A stretch of DNA of 64,000 nt from Diorhabda sublineata (GCF_026230105.1 NC_079483.1:18841312-18905311); one strand, 5' to 3'. Counted from the first letter of the stretch, positions 1-15,900 are shown. Translations and numbers: made by a program. The notes: generated from the sequence alone by a model not told the origin.

Positions 1-912
1 CAAATAACGTGTAATGTTTGTTGCATAATCGGCAACGCACTTAAATTGAATTTCAAGTAAGAAAATATGAAAAAAAAAATACGTGAAATAATAAACATAT
101 TTATTCATCTGGTTGTTTCGAGTCAAAAAAATTTCGAAATTCAAATACAACGTAATTTCAAAACTTCATTCGAGCGTTTTAAACTAACCGTGCGTATTTG
201 AGTTAATTTTTTATGACGTAAGATTTATTTAGTAAACTGCTAGTACTTCAATTAGTTGTATAAGACAAGCAACGGACAGCGAGACCGGTCCAGTTCGATT
301 TCTGACCCAGTCGGAGGTCTCGGAGCCCCACGGAGACTCCTTCAGGTGTCTCGCATAGAAAGCGCCTGTCAACTGATCGCCTTCCATCTATACCGATATT
401 TTCAACAGGACCGGACTCGATATATACATCACTCTTTAATTTTTCATTATAATCGAAATATTATTTCTCATTGAATAATATTTTTTTAACATAACTAATT
501 AAATCGTTACATACATATAGAATTAAATGAATCCAGACACTTTGAATTGATAGAATTGATAATTTGTTTTTCCAAAATTTTGATTTCTACCCTGTTCTAC
601 CCTGTCTATCGCACCGAATTACGATTCCAACCTACAATTTTCTCGTGGTAAAGTTTTTAATTTGGGCGATAATGATCTAGAGGTTTTTAGTTTGCTAAAG
701 CCACTTTGATATATATATATATACGTATATCATTAAAACATACATTTTCAGTAACTAAAAATAATTATTACATCTCCAGCTTTTTTTTTCGCGAAATTAT
801 TGGACGGAAAATGGCGCGTTATACACATACGAGGGTTGTAAGAAAAGTAATGACTGACAAAGTTCTAGTTAAATATTTGACGATTATATTTTCGTAACGT
901 TTTGTTTTAAAG
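1..912. other. Upstream Serrate intron sequence with a GC-rich block
   Basis: This stretch precedes the first exon I can place in Serrate and ends in its splice acceptor at 911-912. It is AT-rich except for about 255-430, which is close to half G+C by eye. On the minus strand that block holds a 52-codon open frame (ATG at 387, stop at 229). On the plus strand it has a TTCGATTTC stretch faintly like a polymerase III B box. It could be a transposon or SINE fragment, or an unplaced Serrate exon; none of the three forward frames gives EGF-type cysteine spacing. An AT microsatellite lies near 708-725. Confidence 0.4.
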
Positions 913-3900
913 GTGTGGATAGTTGTGTGATGATGTCGGAAAGCGGAAATAGAATCACTGCACCGAGTATATGCGGCGAACACGGGCATTGTATTAATCA
1001 AGCCGGAGTAGGATACAAATGTCAATGTCAACCGGGGTACACAGGAAAATATTGTCACGAAAGTAAGTGTCTTAACGATTATAACGACGTAAACAACAAT
1101 TATTTCGGAACTTTTTTCTTACTGCGCGTCATTTTCTTCTTCAACTAAGCCCCCATCTCTAAATTTTTTTGTTTAATTCGTGTATCGAGTTCAAATTCAG
1201 TTCACAGGGCACGAAGTGTAACCAATCGGTTATTTGTTAACATTTCAGTTTATCTGTCGCTCAATATAAGTTTTTATATCAAAATATTAAATGAGGCATC
1301 GAATTTACCGAGTTATAATTTTCGTTTCAGACATTAATGATTGTAAAATCAACCCTTGTGAGAACGGGGGAACGTGCGTCGACAAAATTAACGCTTTTCA
1401 ATGTATATGCATCGAAGGATGGGAAGGAGCTTTATGTAATATCAGTAAGTTGATTATCATTTTTTGTTTTTTCATGTTTACACCAATATTCACAATATTA
1501 CACTGCCCGACGCGCGTTTCGATAACCAATTCATCATCTTCAGATATTGAAATTGAAATAACCGACGTTATAATGAAAAAAAAAATGGATGATTTTAAAG
1601 AAATTGGCGTCAGTTATGTCATTTTATTCTTATTTTATTGCTTGGTGAAAAAAAAGTCACACGGGACCAGGTGAGGTGAGTAAAGTAACGGAAATGACGT
1701 TGTGTCTCTACCTGTCACAATTTGATGCAGTACTCACTGACAGTTGGATCAATTGTCACTCGCCGGTGTGTCGGCATGGGATCTGGAATTTTCTCATCGG
1801 TTTGGACAGTTTTGGTTCAACTTCTCTGTCCATAAAACGTGTGTTTTATATTTCGAAATACAAGCTATAAAACACTATTATCATTTATCAACGTTTACGT
1901 ACAGAAAAAAGTTATTATTGTTGAATTTACAGTTATTTCCATCCATATTTTCAATATCTTCATATATAAAACGTGTTTTAAATTAATAAAACACTCTATA
2001 AAACACTCAATTTGAACTTATCCGTTTATTAACCTTTAAATGCAAAACAATTGTCGCTATTATTTTTTTATAAGATTTTAGACTTACTGTTCAACTTCTC
2101 TGTCCATAAAACATGTGTTTTATACTTGAAAAAACAAGCTATAAAACACTATTGTCATTAATCTATTCCTTTATCAACGTTTACGTGCTAAAAAAAGTTG
2201 TTATTGTTGAATTTACAGTTTTTCCATCTATTTCTTCAATATCTTCATAAATAAAACGTGTTTTAAATAATAAAACACTCTATAAAACACTCAATTTGAA
2301 CTTATCCGTTTATTAACCTTTAAATGCAAAACAATTGTCGCTATTATTTTTTTATAAGATTTTAGACTTACTGTTCAACTTCTCTGTCCATAAAACATGT
2401 GTTTTATACTTGAAAAAACAAGCTATAAAACACTATTATCATTAATCTATTCAGTTATCAACGTTTTTGTACTAAAAAAAGTTATTATTGTTGAATTTAC
2501 AGTTATTTCCATCCATATCTTTAATATCTTCATATATAAAACGTGTTTTAAATTAATAAAACACTCTATAAAACACTCAATTTGAACTTATCCGTTTATT
2601 AACCTTTAAATGCAAAACAATTGTCGCTATTATTTTTTTATAAGATTTTAGACTTACTGTTCAACTTCTCTGTCCATAAAACATGTGTTTTATACTTGAA
2701 AAAACAAGCTATAAAACACTATTGTCATTAATCTATTCCTTTATCAACGTTTACGTGCTAAAAAAAGTTGTTATTGTTGAATTTACAGTTTTTCCATCTA
2801 TTTCTTCAATATCTTCATAAATAAAACGTGTTTTAAATAATAAAACACTCTATAAAACACTCAATTTGAACTTATCCGTTTATTAACCTTTAAATGCAAA
2901 ACAATTGTCGCTATTATTTTTTTATAAGATTTTAGACTTACTGTTCAACTTCTCTGTCCATAAAACATGTGTTTTATACTTGAAAAAACAAGCTATAAAA
3001 CACTATTATCATTAATCTATTCAGTTATCAACGTTTTTGTACTAAAAAAAGTTATTATTGTTGAATTTACAGTTATTTCCATCCATATCTTTAATATCTT
3101 CATATATAAAACGTGTTTTAAATTAATAAAACACTCTATAAAACACTCAATTTGAACTTATCCGTTTATTAACCTTTAAATGCAAAACAATTGTCGCTAT
3201 TATTTTTTTATAAGATTTTAGACTTACTGTTCAACTTCTCTGTCCATAAAACATGTGTTTTATACTTGAAAAAACAAGCTATAAAACACTATTGTCATTA
3301 ATCTATTCCTTTATCAACGTTTACGTGCTAAAAAAAGTTGTTATTGTTGAATTTACAGTTTTTCCATCTATTTCTTCAATATCTTCATAAATAAAACGTG
3401 TTTTAAATAATAAAACACTCTATAAAACACTCAATTTGAACTTATCCGTTTATTAACCTTTAAATGCAAAACAATTGTCGCTATTATTTTTTTATAAGAT
3501 TTTAGACTTACTGTTCAACTTCTCTGTCCATAAAACATGTGTTTTATACTTGAAAAAACAAGCTATAAAACACTATTATCATTAATCTATTCAGTTATCA
3601 ACGTTTTTGTACTAAAAAAAGTTATTATTGTTGAATTTACAGTTATTTCCATCCATATCTTTAATATCTTCATATATAAAACGTGTTTTAAATTAATAAA
3701 ACAATCTATAAAACACTCAATTTGAACTTATCCGTTTATTAACCTTTAAATGCAAAACAATTGTCGCTATTATTTTTTTATAAGATTTTAGACTTACTGT
3801 TCAACTTCTCTGTCCATAAAACATGTGTTTTATACTTGAAAAAACAAGCTATAAAACACTATTGTCATTAATCTATTCCTTTATCAACGTTTATGTACAG

Positions 3901-6900
3901 AAAAAAGTTATTATTGTTGAATTTACAGTTATTTTCATCTATTTCTTCAATATCTTCATATATAAAACGTGTTTTAAATTAATAAAACACTTTATAAAAC
4001 ACTCAATTTGAACTTATTCGTTTATTAATCTTTAAATGCAAAACAATGGTTGCTATTATTTTTTTATAAGATTTTAGACTCACTGTTCAACTTCTCTGTC
4101 CATAAAACATGTGTTTTATATTTGAAAAAACAAGCTATAAAACACTATTATCATTAATCTATTCAGTTATCAACGTTTATATACTAAAAAAAGTTATTAT
4201 TGTTGAATTTACAGTTATTTCCATCCATATCTTCAATATCTTCATATATAAAACGTGTTTTAAATTAATAAAACACTTTATAAAACACTCAATTTGAACT
4301 TATTCGTTTATTAATCTTTAAATGCAAAACAATGGTTGCTATTATTTTTTTATAAGATTTTAGACTCACTGTTCAACTTCTCTGTCCATAAAACATGTGT
4401 TTTATATTTGAAAAAACAAGCTATAAAACACTATTATCATTAATCTATTCAGTTATCAACGTTTATGTACTAAAAAAAGTTGTTATTGTTGAATTTACAG
4501 TTATTTCCATCCATATCTTCAATATCTTCATATATAAAACGTGTTTTAAATTAATAAAACACTTTATAAAACACTCAATTTGAACTTATTCGTTTATTAA
4601 TCTTTAAATGCAAAACAATGGTTGCTATTATTTTTTTATAAGATTTTAGACTCACTGTTCAACTTCTCTGTCCATAAAACATGTGTTTTATATTTGAAAA
4701 AACAAGCTATAAAACACTATTATCATTAATCTATTCAGTTATCAACGTTTATATACTAAAAAAAGTTATTATTGTTGAATTTACAGTTATTTCCATCCAT
4801 ATCTTCAATATCTTCATATATAAAACGTGTTTTAAATTAATAAAACACTTTATAAAACACTCAATTTGAACTTATTCGTTTATTAATCTTTAAATGCAAA
4901 ACAATGGTTGCTATTATTTTTTTATAAGATTTTAGACTCAGTGTTCAACTTCTCTGTCCATAAAACATGTGTTTTATATTTGAAAAAACAAGCTATAAAA
5001 CACTATTATCATTAATCTATTCAGTTATCAACGTTTATATACTAAAAAAAGTTATTATTGTTGAATTTACAGTTATTTCCATCCATATCTTCAATATCTT
5101 CATATATAAAACGTGTTTTAAATTAATAAAACACTTTATAAAACACTCAATTTGAACTTATTCGTTTATTAATCTTTAAATGCAAAACAATGGTTGCTAT
5201 TATTTTTTTATAAGATTTTAGACTCACTGTTCAACTTCTCTGTCCATAAAACATGTGTTTTATATTTGAAAAAACAAGCTATAAAACACTATTATCATTA
5301 ATCTATTCAGTTATCAACGTTTATATACTAAAAAAAGTTATTATTGTTGAATTTACAGTTATTTCCATCCATATCTTTAATATCTTCATATATAAAACGT
5401 GTTTTAAATTAATAAAACACTCTATAAAACACTCAATTTGAACTTATCCGTTTATTAACCTTTAAATGCAAAACAATTGTCGCTATTATTTTTTTATAAG
5501 ATTTTAGACTTACTGTTCAACTTCTCTGTCCATAAAACATGTGTTTTATACTTGAAAAAACAAGCTATAAAACACTATTGTCATTAATCTATTCCTTTAT
5601 CAACGTTTACGTGCTAAAAAAAGTTGTTATTGTTGAATTTACAGTTTTTCCATCTATTTCTTCAATATCTTCATAAATAAAACGTGTTTTAAATAATAAA
5701 ACACTCTATAAAACACTCAATTTGAACTTATCCGTTTATTAACCTTTAAATGCAAAACAATTGTCGCTATTATTTTTTTATAAGATTTTAGACTTACTGT
5801 TCAACTTCTCTGTCCATAAAACATGTGTTTTATACTTGAAAAAACAAGCTATAAAACACTATTGTCATTAATCTATTCCTTTATCAACGTTTATGTACTA
5901 AAAAAAGTTATTATTGTTGAATTTACAGTTATTTCCATCCATATCTTTAATATCTTTAATATCTTCATATATAAAACGTGTTTTAAATAATAAAACACTC
6001 TATAAAACACTCAATTTGAACTTATTCGTTTATTAATCTTTAAATGCAAAACAATTGTCGCTATTATTTTTTTATAAGATTTTAGACTTACTGTTCAACT
6101 TCTCTATCCATAAAACATGTGTTTTATACTTGAAAAAACAAGCTATAAAACACTATTGTCATTAATCTATTCCTTTATCAACGTTTATGTACAGAAAAAA
6201 GTTATTATTGTTGAATTTACAGTTATTTTCATCTATTTCTTCAATATCTTCATATATAAAACGTGTTTTAAATTAATAAAACACTTTATAAAACACTCAA
6301 TTTGAACTTATTCGTTTATTAATCTTTAAATGCAAAACAATGGTTGCTATTATTTTTTTATAAGATTTTAGACTCACTGTTCAACTTCTCTGTCCATAAA
6401 ACATGTGTTTTATATTTGAAAAAACAAGCTATAAAACACTATTATCATTAATCTATTCAGTTATCAACGTTTTTGTACTAAAAAAAGTTATTATTGTTGA
6501 ATTTACAGTTATTTCCATCCATATCTTCAATATCTTCATATATAAAACGTGTTTTAAATTAATAAAACACTTTATAAAACACTCAATTTGAACTTATTCG
6601 TTTATTAATCTTTAAATGCAAAACAATTGTCGCTATTATTTTTTTATAAGATTTTAGACTTACTGTTCAACTTCTCTATCCATAAAACATGTGTTTTATA
6701 CTTGAAAAAACAAGCTATAAAACACTATTGTCATTAATCTATTCCTTTATCAACGTTTATGTACAGAAAAAAGTTATTATTGTTGAATTTACAGTTATTT
6801 TCATCTATTTCTTCAATATCTTCATATATAAAACGTGTTTTAAATTAATAAAACACTTTATAAAACACTCAATTTGAACTTATTCGTTTATTAATCTTTA

Positions 6901-9900
6901 AATGCAAAACAATGGTTGCTATTATTTTTTTATAAGATTTTAGACTCACTGTTCAACTTCTCTGTCCATAAAACATGTGTTTTATATTTGAAAAAACAAG
7001 CTATAAAACACTATTATCATTAATCTATTCAGTTATCAACGTTTTTGTACTAAAAAAAGTTATTATTGTTGAATTTACAGTTATTTCCATCCATATCTTC
7101 AATATCTTCATATATAAAACGTGTTTTAAATTAATAAAACACTTTATAAAACACTCAATTTGAACTTATTCGTTTATTAATCTTTAAATGCAAAACAATT
7201 GTCGCTATTATTTTTTTATAAGATTTTAGACTTACTGTTCAACTTCTCTATCCATAAAACATGTGTTTTATACTTGAAAAAACAAGCTATAAAACACTAT
7301 TGTCATTAATCTATTCCTTTATCAACGTTTATGTACAGAAAAAAGTTATTATTGTTGAATTTACAGTTATTTTCATCTATTTCTTCAATATCTTCATATA
7401 TAAAACGTGTTTTAAATTAATAAAACACTTTATAAAACACTCAATTTGAACTTATTCGTTTATTAATCTTTAAATGCAAAACAATGGTTGCTATTATTTT
7501 TTTATAAGATTTTAGACTCACTGTTCAACTTCTCTGTCCATAAAACATGTGTTTTATATTTGAAAAAACAAGCTATAAAACACTATTATCATTAATCTAT
7601 TCAGTTATCAACGTTTTTGTACTAAAAAAAGTTATTATTGTTGAATTTACAGTTATTTCCATCCATATCTTCAATATCTTCATATATAAAACGTGTTTTA
7701 AATTAATAAAACACTTTATAAAACACTCAATTTGAACTTATTCGTTTATTAATCTTTAAATGCAAAACAATTGTCGCTATTATTTTTTTATAAGATTTTA
7801 GACTTACTGTTCAACTTCTCTATCCATAAAACATGTGTTTTATACTTGAAAAAACAAGCTATAAAACACTATTGTCATTAATCTATTCCTTTATCAACGT
7901 TTATGTACAGAAAAAAGTTATTATTGTTGAATTTACAGTTATTTTCATCTATTTCTTCAATATCTTCATATATAAAACGTGTTTTAAATTAATAAAACAC
8001 TTTATAAAACACTCAATTTGAACTTATTCGTTTATTAATCTTTAAATGCAAAACAATGGTTGCTATTATTTTTTTATAAGATTTTAGACTCACTGTTCAA
8101 CTTCTCTGTCCATAAAACATGTGTTTTATATTTGAAAAAACAAGCTATAAAACACTATTATCATTAATCTATTCAGTTATCAACGTTTTTGTACTAAAAA
8201 AAGTTATTATTGTTGAATTTACAGTTATTTCCATCCATATCTTCAATATCTTCATATATAAAACGTGTTTTAAATTAATAAAACACTTTATAAAACACTC
8301 AATTTGAACTTATTCGTTTATTAATCTTTAAATGCAAAACAATGGTTGCTATTATTTTTTTATAAGATTTTAGACTCACTGTTCAACTTCTCTGTCCATA
8401 AAACATGTGTTTTATATTTGAAAAAACAAGCTATAAAACACTATTATCATTAATCTATTCATTTATCAACGTTTTTGTACTAAAAAAAGTTATTATTGTT
8501 GAATTTACAGTTATTTTCATCTATTTCTTCAATATCTTCATATATAAAACGTGTTTTAAATTAATAAAACACTTTATAAAACACTCAATTTGAACTTATC
8601 CGTTTATTAACCTTTAAATGCAAAACAATTGTCGCTATTATTTTTTTATAAGATTTTAGACTTACTGTTCAACTTCTCTGTCCATAAAACATGTGTTTTA
8701 TATTTGAAAAAACAAGCTATAAAACACTATTATCATTAATCTATTCAGTTATCAACGTTTTTGTACTAAAAAAAGTTATTATTGTTGAATTTACAGTTAT
8801 TTCCATCCATATCTTCAATATCTTCATATATAAAACGTGTTTTAAATTAATAAAACACTTTATAAAACACTCAATTTGAACTTATTCGTTTATTAATCTT
8901 TAAATGCAAAACAATTGTCGCTATTATTTTTTTATAAGATTTTAGACTTACTGTTCAACTTCTCTATCCATAAAACATGTGTTTTATACTTGAAAAAACA
9001 AGCTATAAAACACTATTGTCATTAATCTATTCCTTTATCAACGTTTATGTACAGAAAAAAGTTATTATTGTTGAATTTACAGTTATTTTCATCTATTTCT
9101 TCAATATCTTCATATATAAAACGTGTTTTAAATTAATAAAACACTTTATAAAACACTCAATTTGAACTTATTCGTTTATTAATCTTTAAATGCAAAACAA
9201 TGGTTGCTATTATTTTTTTATAAGATTTTAGACTCACTGTTCAACTTCTCTGTCCATAAAACATGTGTTTTATATTTGAAAAAACAAGCTATAAAACACT
9301 ATTATCATTAATCTATTCAGTTATCAACGTTTTTGTACTAAAAAAAGTTATTATTGTTGAATTTACAGTTATTTCCATCCATATCTTCAATATCTTCATA
9401 TATAAAACGTGTTTTAAATTAATAAAACACTTTATAAAACACTCAATTTGAACTTATTCGTTTATTAATCTTTAAATGCAAAACAATTGTCGCTATTATT
9501 TTTTTATAAGATTTTAGACTTACTGTTCAACTTCTCTATCCATAAAACATGTGTTTTATACTTGAAAAAACAAGCTATAAAACACTATTGTCATTAATCT
9601 ATTCCTTTATCAACGTTTATGTACAGAAAAAAGTTATTATTGTTGAATTTACAGTTATTTTCATCTATTTCTTCAATATCTTCATATATAAAACGTGTTT
9701 TAAATTAATAAAACACTTTATAAAACACTCAATTTGAACTTATTCGTTTATTAATCTTTAAATGCAAAACAATGGTTGCTATTATTTTTTTATAAGATTT
9801 TAGACTCACTGTTCAACTTCTCTGTCCATAAAACATGTGTTTTATATTTGAAAAAACAAGCTATAAAACACTATTATCATTAATCTATTCAGTTATCAAC

Positions 9901-12900
9901 GTTTTTGTACTAAAAAAAGTTATTATTGTTGAATTTACAGTTATTTCCATCCATATCTTCAATATCTTCATATATAAAACGTGTTTTAAATTAATAAAAC
10001 ACTTTATAAAACACTCAATTTGAACTTATTCGTTTATTAATCTTTAAATGCAAAACAATTGTCGCTATTATTTTTTTATAAGATTTTAGACTTACTGTTC
10101 AACTTCTCTATCCATAAAACATGTGTTTTATACTTGAAAAAACAAGCTATAAAACACTATTGTCATTAATCTATTCCTTTATCAACGTTTATGTACAGAA
10201 AAAAGTTATTATTGTTGAATTTACAGTTATTTTCATCTATTTCTTCAATATCTTCATATATAAAACGTGTTTTAAATTAATAAAACACTTTATAAAACAC
10301 TCAATTTGAACTTATTCGTTTATTAATCTTTAAATGCAAAACAATGGTTGCTATTATTTTTTTATAAGATTTTAGACTCACTGTTCAACTTCTCTGTCCA
10401 TAAAACATGTGTTTTATATTTGAAAAAACAAGCTATAAAACACTATTATCATTAATCTATTCAGTTATCAACGTTTTTGTACTAAAAAAAGTTATTATTG
10501 TTGAATTTACAGTTATTTCCATCCATATCTTCAATATCTTCATATATAAAACGTGTTTTAAATTAATAAAACACTTTATAAAACACTCAATTTGAACTTA
10601 TTCGTTTATTAATCTTTAAATGCAAAACAATGGTTGCTATTATTTTTTTATAAGATTTTAGACTCACTGTTCAACTTCTCTGTCCATAAAACATGTGTTT
10701 TATATTTGAAAAAACAAGCTATAAAACACTATTATCATTAATCTATTCATTTATCAACGTTTTTGTACTAAAAAAAGTTATTATTGTTGAATTTACAGTT
10801 ATTTTCATCTATTTCTTCAATATCTTCATATATAAAACGTGTTTTAAATTAATAAAACACTTTATAAAACACTCAATTTGAACTTATCCGTTTATTAACC
10901 TTTAAATGCAAAACAATTGTCGCTATTATTTTTTTATAAGATTTTAGACTTACTGTTCAACTTCTCTGTCCATAAAACATGTGTTTTATATTTGAAAAAA
11001 CAAGCTATAAAACACTATTATCATTAATCTATTCATTTATCAACGTTTTTGTACTAAAAAAAGTTATTATTGTTGAATTTACAGTTATTTCTATTTATTT
11101 TTTCAATATATAAAACATGTGTTTTAAATAATAAAATATTCTATAAAACACTCAATTAACCTTTAAATGCAAAACAATGGTTGCCATTATTTGTTTGTTG
11201 ATTTAGTTTGTTGGTATTGGTAACAGAATTTTTAAAATCGATTGTCTGTATCTGTATTAAGAATTTTCAATTTAAAATGTCGCAACAATTTTTCTAGACA
11301 CGGACGATTGTTCCCCGAACCCTTGTCGAAATAACGGAACCTGCATAGATGGCGTCGCAGACTTCGAATGCGATTGCAAAGACGGCTGGAAAGGTAAAAC
11401 GTGTTCGTTAAAAGACGGCCATTGCGATCACGCGACTTGCAAAAACGGCGGAACTTGTCAAGATTTAGGAAGCACTTTTATATGCAGATGTCCTCCGGAT
11501 TGGGAAGGTACAATTAACCATTATTATTACAATTCGCGTCCCCTTAATGTTTATTATTTCAGGTACAACGTGTCACATTGCCAAACAAACGGCTTGCCGA
11601 TCGAACCCCTGCCTGAACGGCGGTACTTGCGTGAATAACGGCGATTATTACCAGTGCATATGCAAAGACGGTTTCCAAGGGAATCTCTGCCAAGAAGACG
11701 TTAATGATTGCAATCCCCAACCGTGTTACAACGGGGGAAAATGTATAGACGGCGTCAATTGGTTTTTGTGCGAATGCGCGCCGGGATTCACGGGACCCGA
11801 TTGTAGAATCAACGTTAACGAATGTTCTTCGAATCCGTGCGGTTATGGTGGTACCTGCATCGACGATATTGGAGATTTTAAATGTATTTGTCCGACGGGA
11901 AGAAAAGGAAAACGATGTAATGGTGAGTAATCAATTTTTTTTATTACATAAAGTCAATTATATTGATCTTAATCGTTTTTCGACTACTTTATCTATAAAA
12001 CATGTGTTTTATATGAAATAAAACACTCCCTAATATGAAAAACACCTAACGCAACGTAAATTTATTTCTATTTGTTTGATCAATGACGTCACCTATAAAA
12101 CATGTGTTTTATATTCCAAAAAACACACCATAAAACACCCCCTAAGAATCTATTCGTTCATTAATATTCATTTACGAAAAAACGTCATTTTTTTGTTTTT
12201 TTTTTCTTTTCATTTGTTGAATAGCCTCATCTATAAAACACTCGTTTTATCAGTCATAAAACACCCCATAAAAACTCAATATAAATTTGGTTTATATAAA
12301 AAACTTCATTTCTTTGATTTTTTTTTTTCTAATTTTTTCGATTTATTCGTTTAATTACGTCACCCATAAAAATGTGTTTTATATATCATAAAACACACCA
12401 TAAAACACTCCCTAAGAATTTATTCATTCGTTTACGAAGAAACGTCATTTTTTGTTTTGTTTTTTCTTTTTATTTGTTAAATAGCCTCATCTATAAAACA
12501 CTCGTTTTATCAGTCATAAAACACTCCATAAAAACATAAATCCAATTTTGTTTATATAAAAAACGTTGTTATTCTTTCTCTTTCTATATTTTTATTTATT
12601 TGTTCAGTTACTTACTTACCTATAAATCATGGGTTTCGTTTGCCATAAAACACTTGAAATCTCGCCATAAAACACTCGATATAAATTTATTAATTAATAT
12701 ACGGATATATACAAAGGAAATGTAACTATTTTTTTTTTCGAACTATTCCTATCTATAAGTTTAACTGTTTTACCCATAAAACACGTGTTTTATAGTTCGT
12801 AAAACACTTGAAAACATAATTTTACTCGCATCGTTATACGAAAAATCGTTTTCCTTCTATTCTTTGATTTTTTATATCCATTTGCTCAACTGTTTCACCT

Positions 12901-15900
12901 TTAAAACATGTTTCATAAGCCATAAAACACTTGAAATCTCGCCATAAAACACTCGATATGAAGTTATTAATTAATATACGGATATATACTAAGGAAATGT
13001 ATCTATTTTTTTTTTTCGAACTATTCCTATCTATAAGTTTAACTGTTTTACCCATAAAACACGTGTTTTATAGTTCGTAAAACACTTGAAAACATAAATT
13101 TACTCGCATCGTTATACGAAAAATCGTTTTCCTTCTATTCTTTGATTTTTTATATCCATTTGCTCAACTGTTTCACCTTTAAAACATGTTTCATAAGCCA
13201 TAAAACACTTGAAATCTCGCCATAAAACACTCGATATGAAGTTATTAATTAATATACGGATATATACTAAGGAAATGTATCTATTTTTTTTTCGAACTAT
13301 TCCTATCTATAAGTTTAACTGTTTTACCCATAAAACACGTGTTTTAGAGATCGTAAAACAATTGAAAACATAAATTTACTCGCATCGTTATACGAAAAAT
13401 CGTTTTCCTTCTATTCTTTGATTTTTTATATCCATTTGCTCAACTGTTTCACCTTTAAAACATGTTTCATAAGCCATAAAACACTTGAAATCTCGCCATA
13501 AAACACTCGATATGAAGTTATTAATTAATATACGGATATATACTAAGGAAATGTATCTATTTTTTTTTCGAACTATTCCTATCTATAAGTTTAACTGTTT
13601 TACCCATAAAACACGTGTTTTAGAGATCGTAAAACAATTGAAAACATAAATTTACTCGCATCGTTATACGAAAAATCGTTTTCCTTCTATTCTTTGATTT
13701 TTTATATCCATTTGCTCAACTGTTTCACCTTTAAAACATGTTTCATAAGCCATAAAACACTTGAAATCTCGCCATAAAACACTCGATATGAAGTTATTAA
13801 TTAATATACGGATATATACTAAGGAAATGTATCTATTTTTTTTTTCGAACTATTCCTATCTATAAGTTTAACTGTTTTACCCATAAAACACGTGTTTTAT
13901 AGTTCGTAAAACACTTGAAAACATAAATTTACTCGCATCGTTATACGAAAAATCGTTTTCCTTCTATTCTTTGATTCTTTATATCCATTTGCTCAACTGT
14001 TTCACCTTTAAAACATGTTTCATAAGCCATAAAACACTTGAAATCTCGCCATAAAACACTCGATATGAAGTTATTAATTAACATACGGATATATACTAAG
14101 GAAATGTATTTATTTTTTTTCGAACTATTCCCTATAAGTTTAACTGTTTTACCCATAAAACATGTGTTTTATAGTTCGTAAAACACTTGAAAACATAAAT
14201 TTACTCGCATCGTTATACGAAAAATCGTTTTCCTTCTATTCTTTGATTTTTTATATCCATTTGCTCAACTGTTTCACCTTTAAAACATGTTTCATAAGCC
14301 ATAAAACACTTGAAATCTCGCCATAAAACACTCGATATGAAGTTATTAATTAACATACGGATATATACTAAGGAAATGTATTTATTTTTTTTCGAACTAT
14401 TCCCTATAAGTTTAACTGTTTTACCCATAAAACATGTGTTTTATAGTTCGTAAAACACTTGAAAACATAAATTTACTCGCATCGTTATACGAAAAATCGT
14501 TTTCCTTCTATTCTTTGATTTTTTATATCCATTTGCTCAACTGTTTCACCTTTAAAACATGTTTCATAAGCCATAAAACACTTGAAATCTCGCCATAAAA
14601 CACTCGATATGAAGTTATTAATTAATATACGGATATATACTAAGGAAATGTATTTATTTTTTTTCGAACTATTCCCTATAAGTTTAACTGTTTTACCCAT
14701 AAAACACGTGTTTTATAGTTCGTAAAACACTTGAAAACATAATTTTACTCGCATCGTTATACGAAAAATCGTTTTCCTTCTATTCTTTGATTTTTTATAT
14801 CCATTTGCTCAACTGTTTCACCTTTAAAACATGTTTCATAAGCCATAAAACACTTGAAATCTCGCCATAAAACACTCGATATGAAGTTATTAATTAATAT
14901 ACGGATATATACTAAGGAAATGTATTTATTTTTTTTCGAACTATTCCCTATAAGTTTAACTGTTTTACCCATAAAACACGTGTTTTATAGTTCGTAAAAC
15001 ACTTGAAAACATAAATTTACTCGCATCGTTATACGAAAAATCGTTTTCCTTCTATTCTTTGATTTTTTATATCCATTTGCTCAACTGTTTCACCTTTAAA
15101 ACATGTTTCATAAGCCATAAAACACTTGAAATCTCGCCATAAAACACTCGATATGAAGTTATTAATTAATATACGGATATATACTAAGGAAATGTATCTA
15201 TTTTTTTTTCGAACTATTCCTATCTATAAGTTTAACTGTTTTACCCATAAAACACGTGTTTTATAGTTCGTAAAACACTTGAAAACATAAATTTACTCGC
15301 ATCGTTATACGAAAAATCGTTTTCCTTCTATTCTTTGATTTTTTATATCCATTTGCTCAACTGTTTCACCTTTAAAACATGTTTCATAAGCCATAAAACA
15401 CTTGAAATCTCGCCATAAAACACTCGATATGAAGTTATTAATTAATATACGGATATATACTAAGGAAATGTATCTATTTTTTTTTTTCGAACTATTCCTA
15501 TCTATAAGTTTAACTGTTTTACCCATAAAACACGTGTTTTATAGTTCGTAAAACACTTGAAAACATAAATTTACTCGCATCGTTATACGAAAAATCGTTT
15601 TCCTTCTATTCTTTGATTCTTTATATCCATTTGCTCAACTGTTTCACCTTTAAAACATGTTTCATAAGCCATAAAACACTTGAAATCTCGCCATAAAACA
15701 CTCGATATGAAGTTATTAATTAACATACGGATATATACTAAGGAAATGTATCTATTTTTTTTTTCGAACTATTCCTATCTATAAGTTTAACTGTTTTACC
15801 CATAAAACACGTGTTTTATAGATCGTAAAACAATTGAAAACATAAATTTACTCGCATCGTTATACGAAAAATCGTTTTCCTTCTATTCTTTGATTCTTTA

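Noticed and set aside
2397..10881. Repeated 62-codon frames (MCFIFEKTSYKTLLSLIYS...)
   Set aside because: They are the same frame in each satellite monomer, inside a Serrate intron, with AT-driven codons and no sign of a protein.
12834..15526. Repeated minus-strand 71-73-codon frames (MGKTVKLIGNSSKK...)
   Set aside because: By-product of the 272-278-bp satellite; frames differ only by repeat variants.
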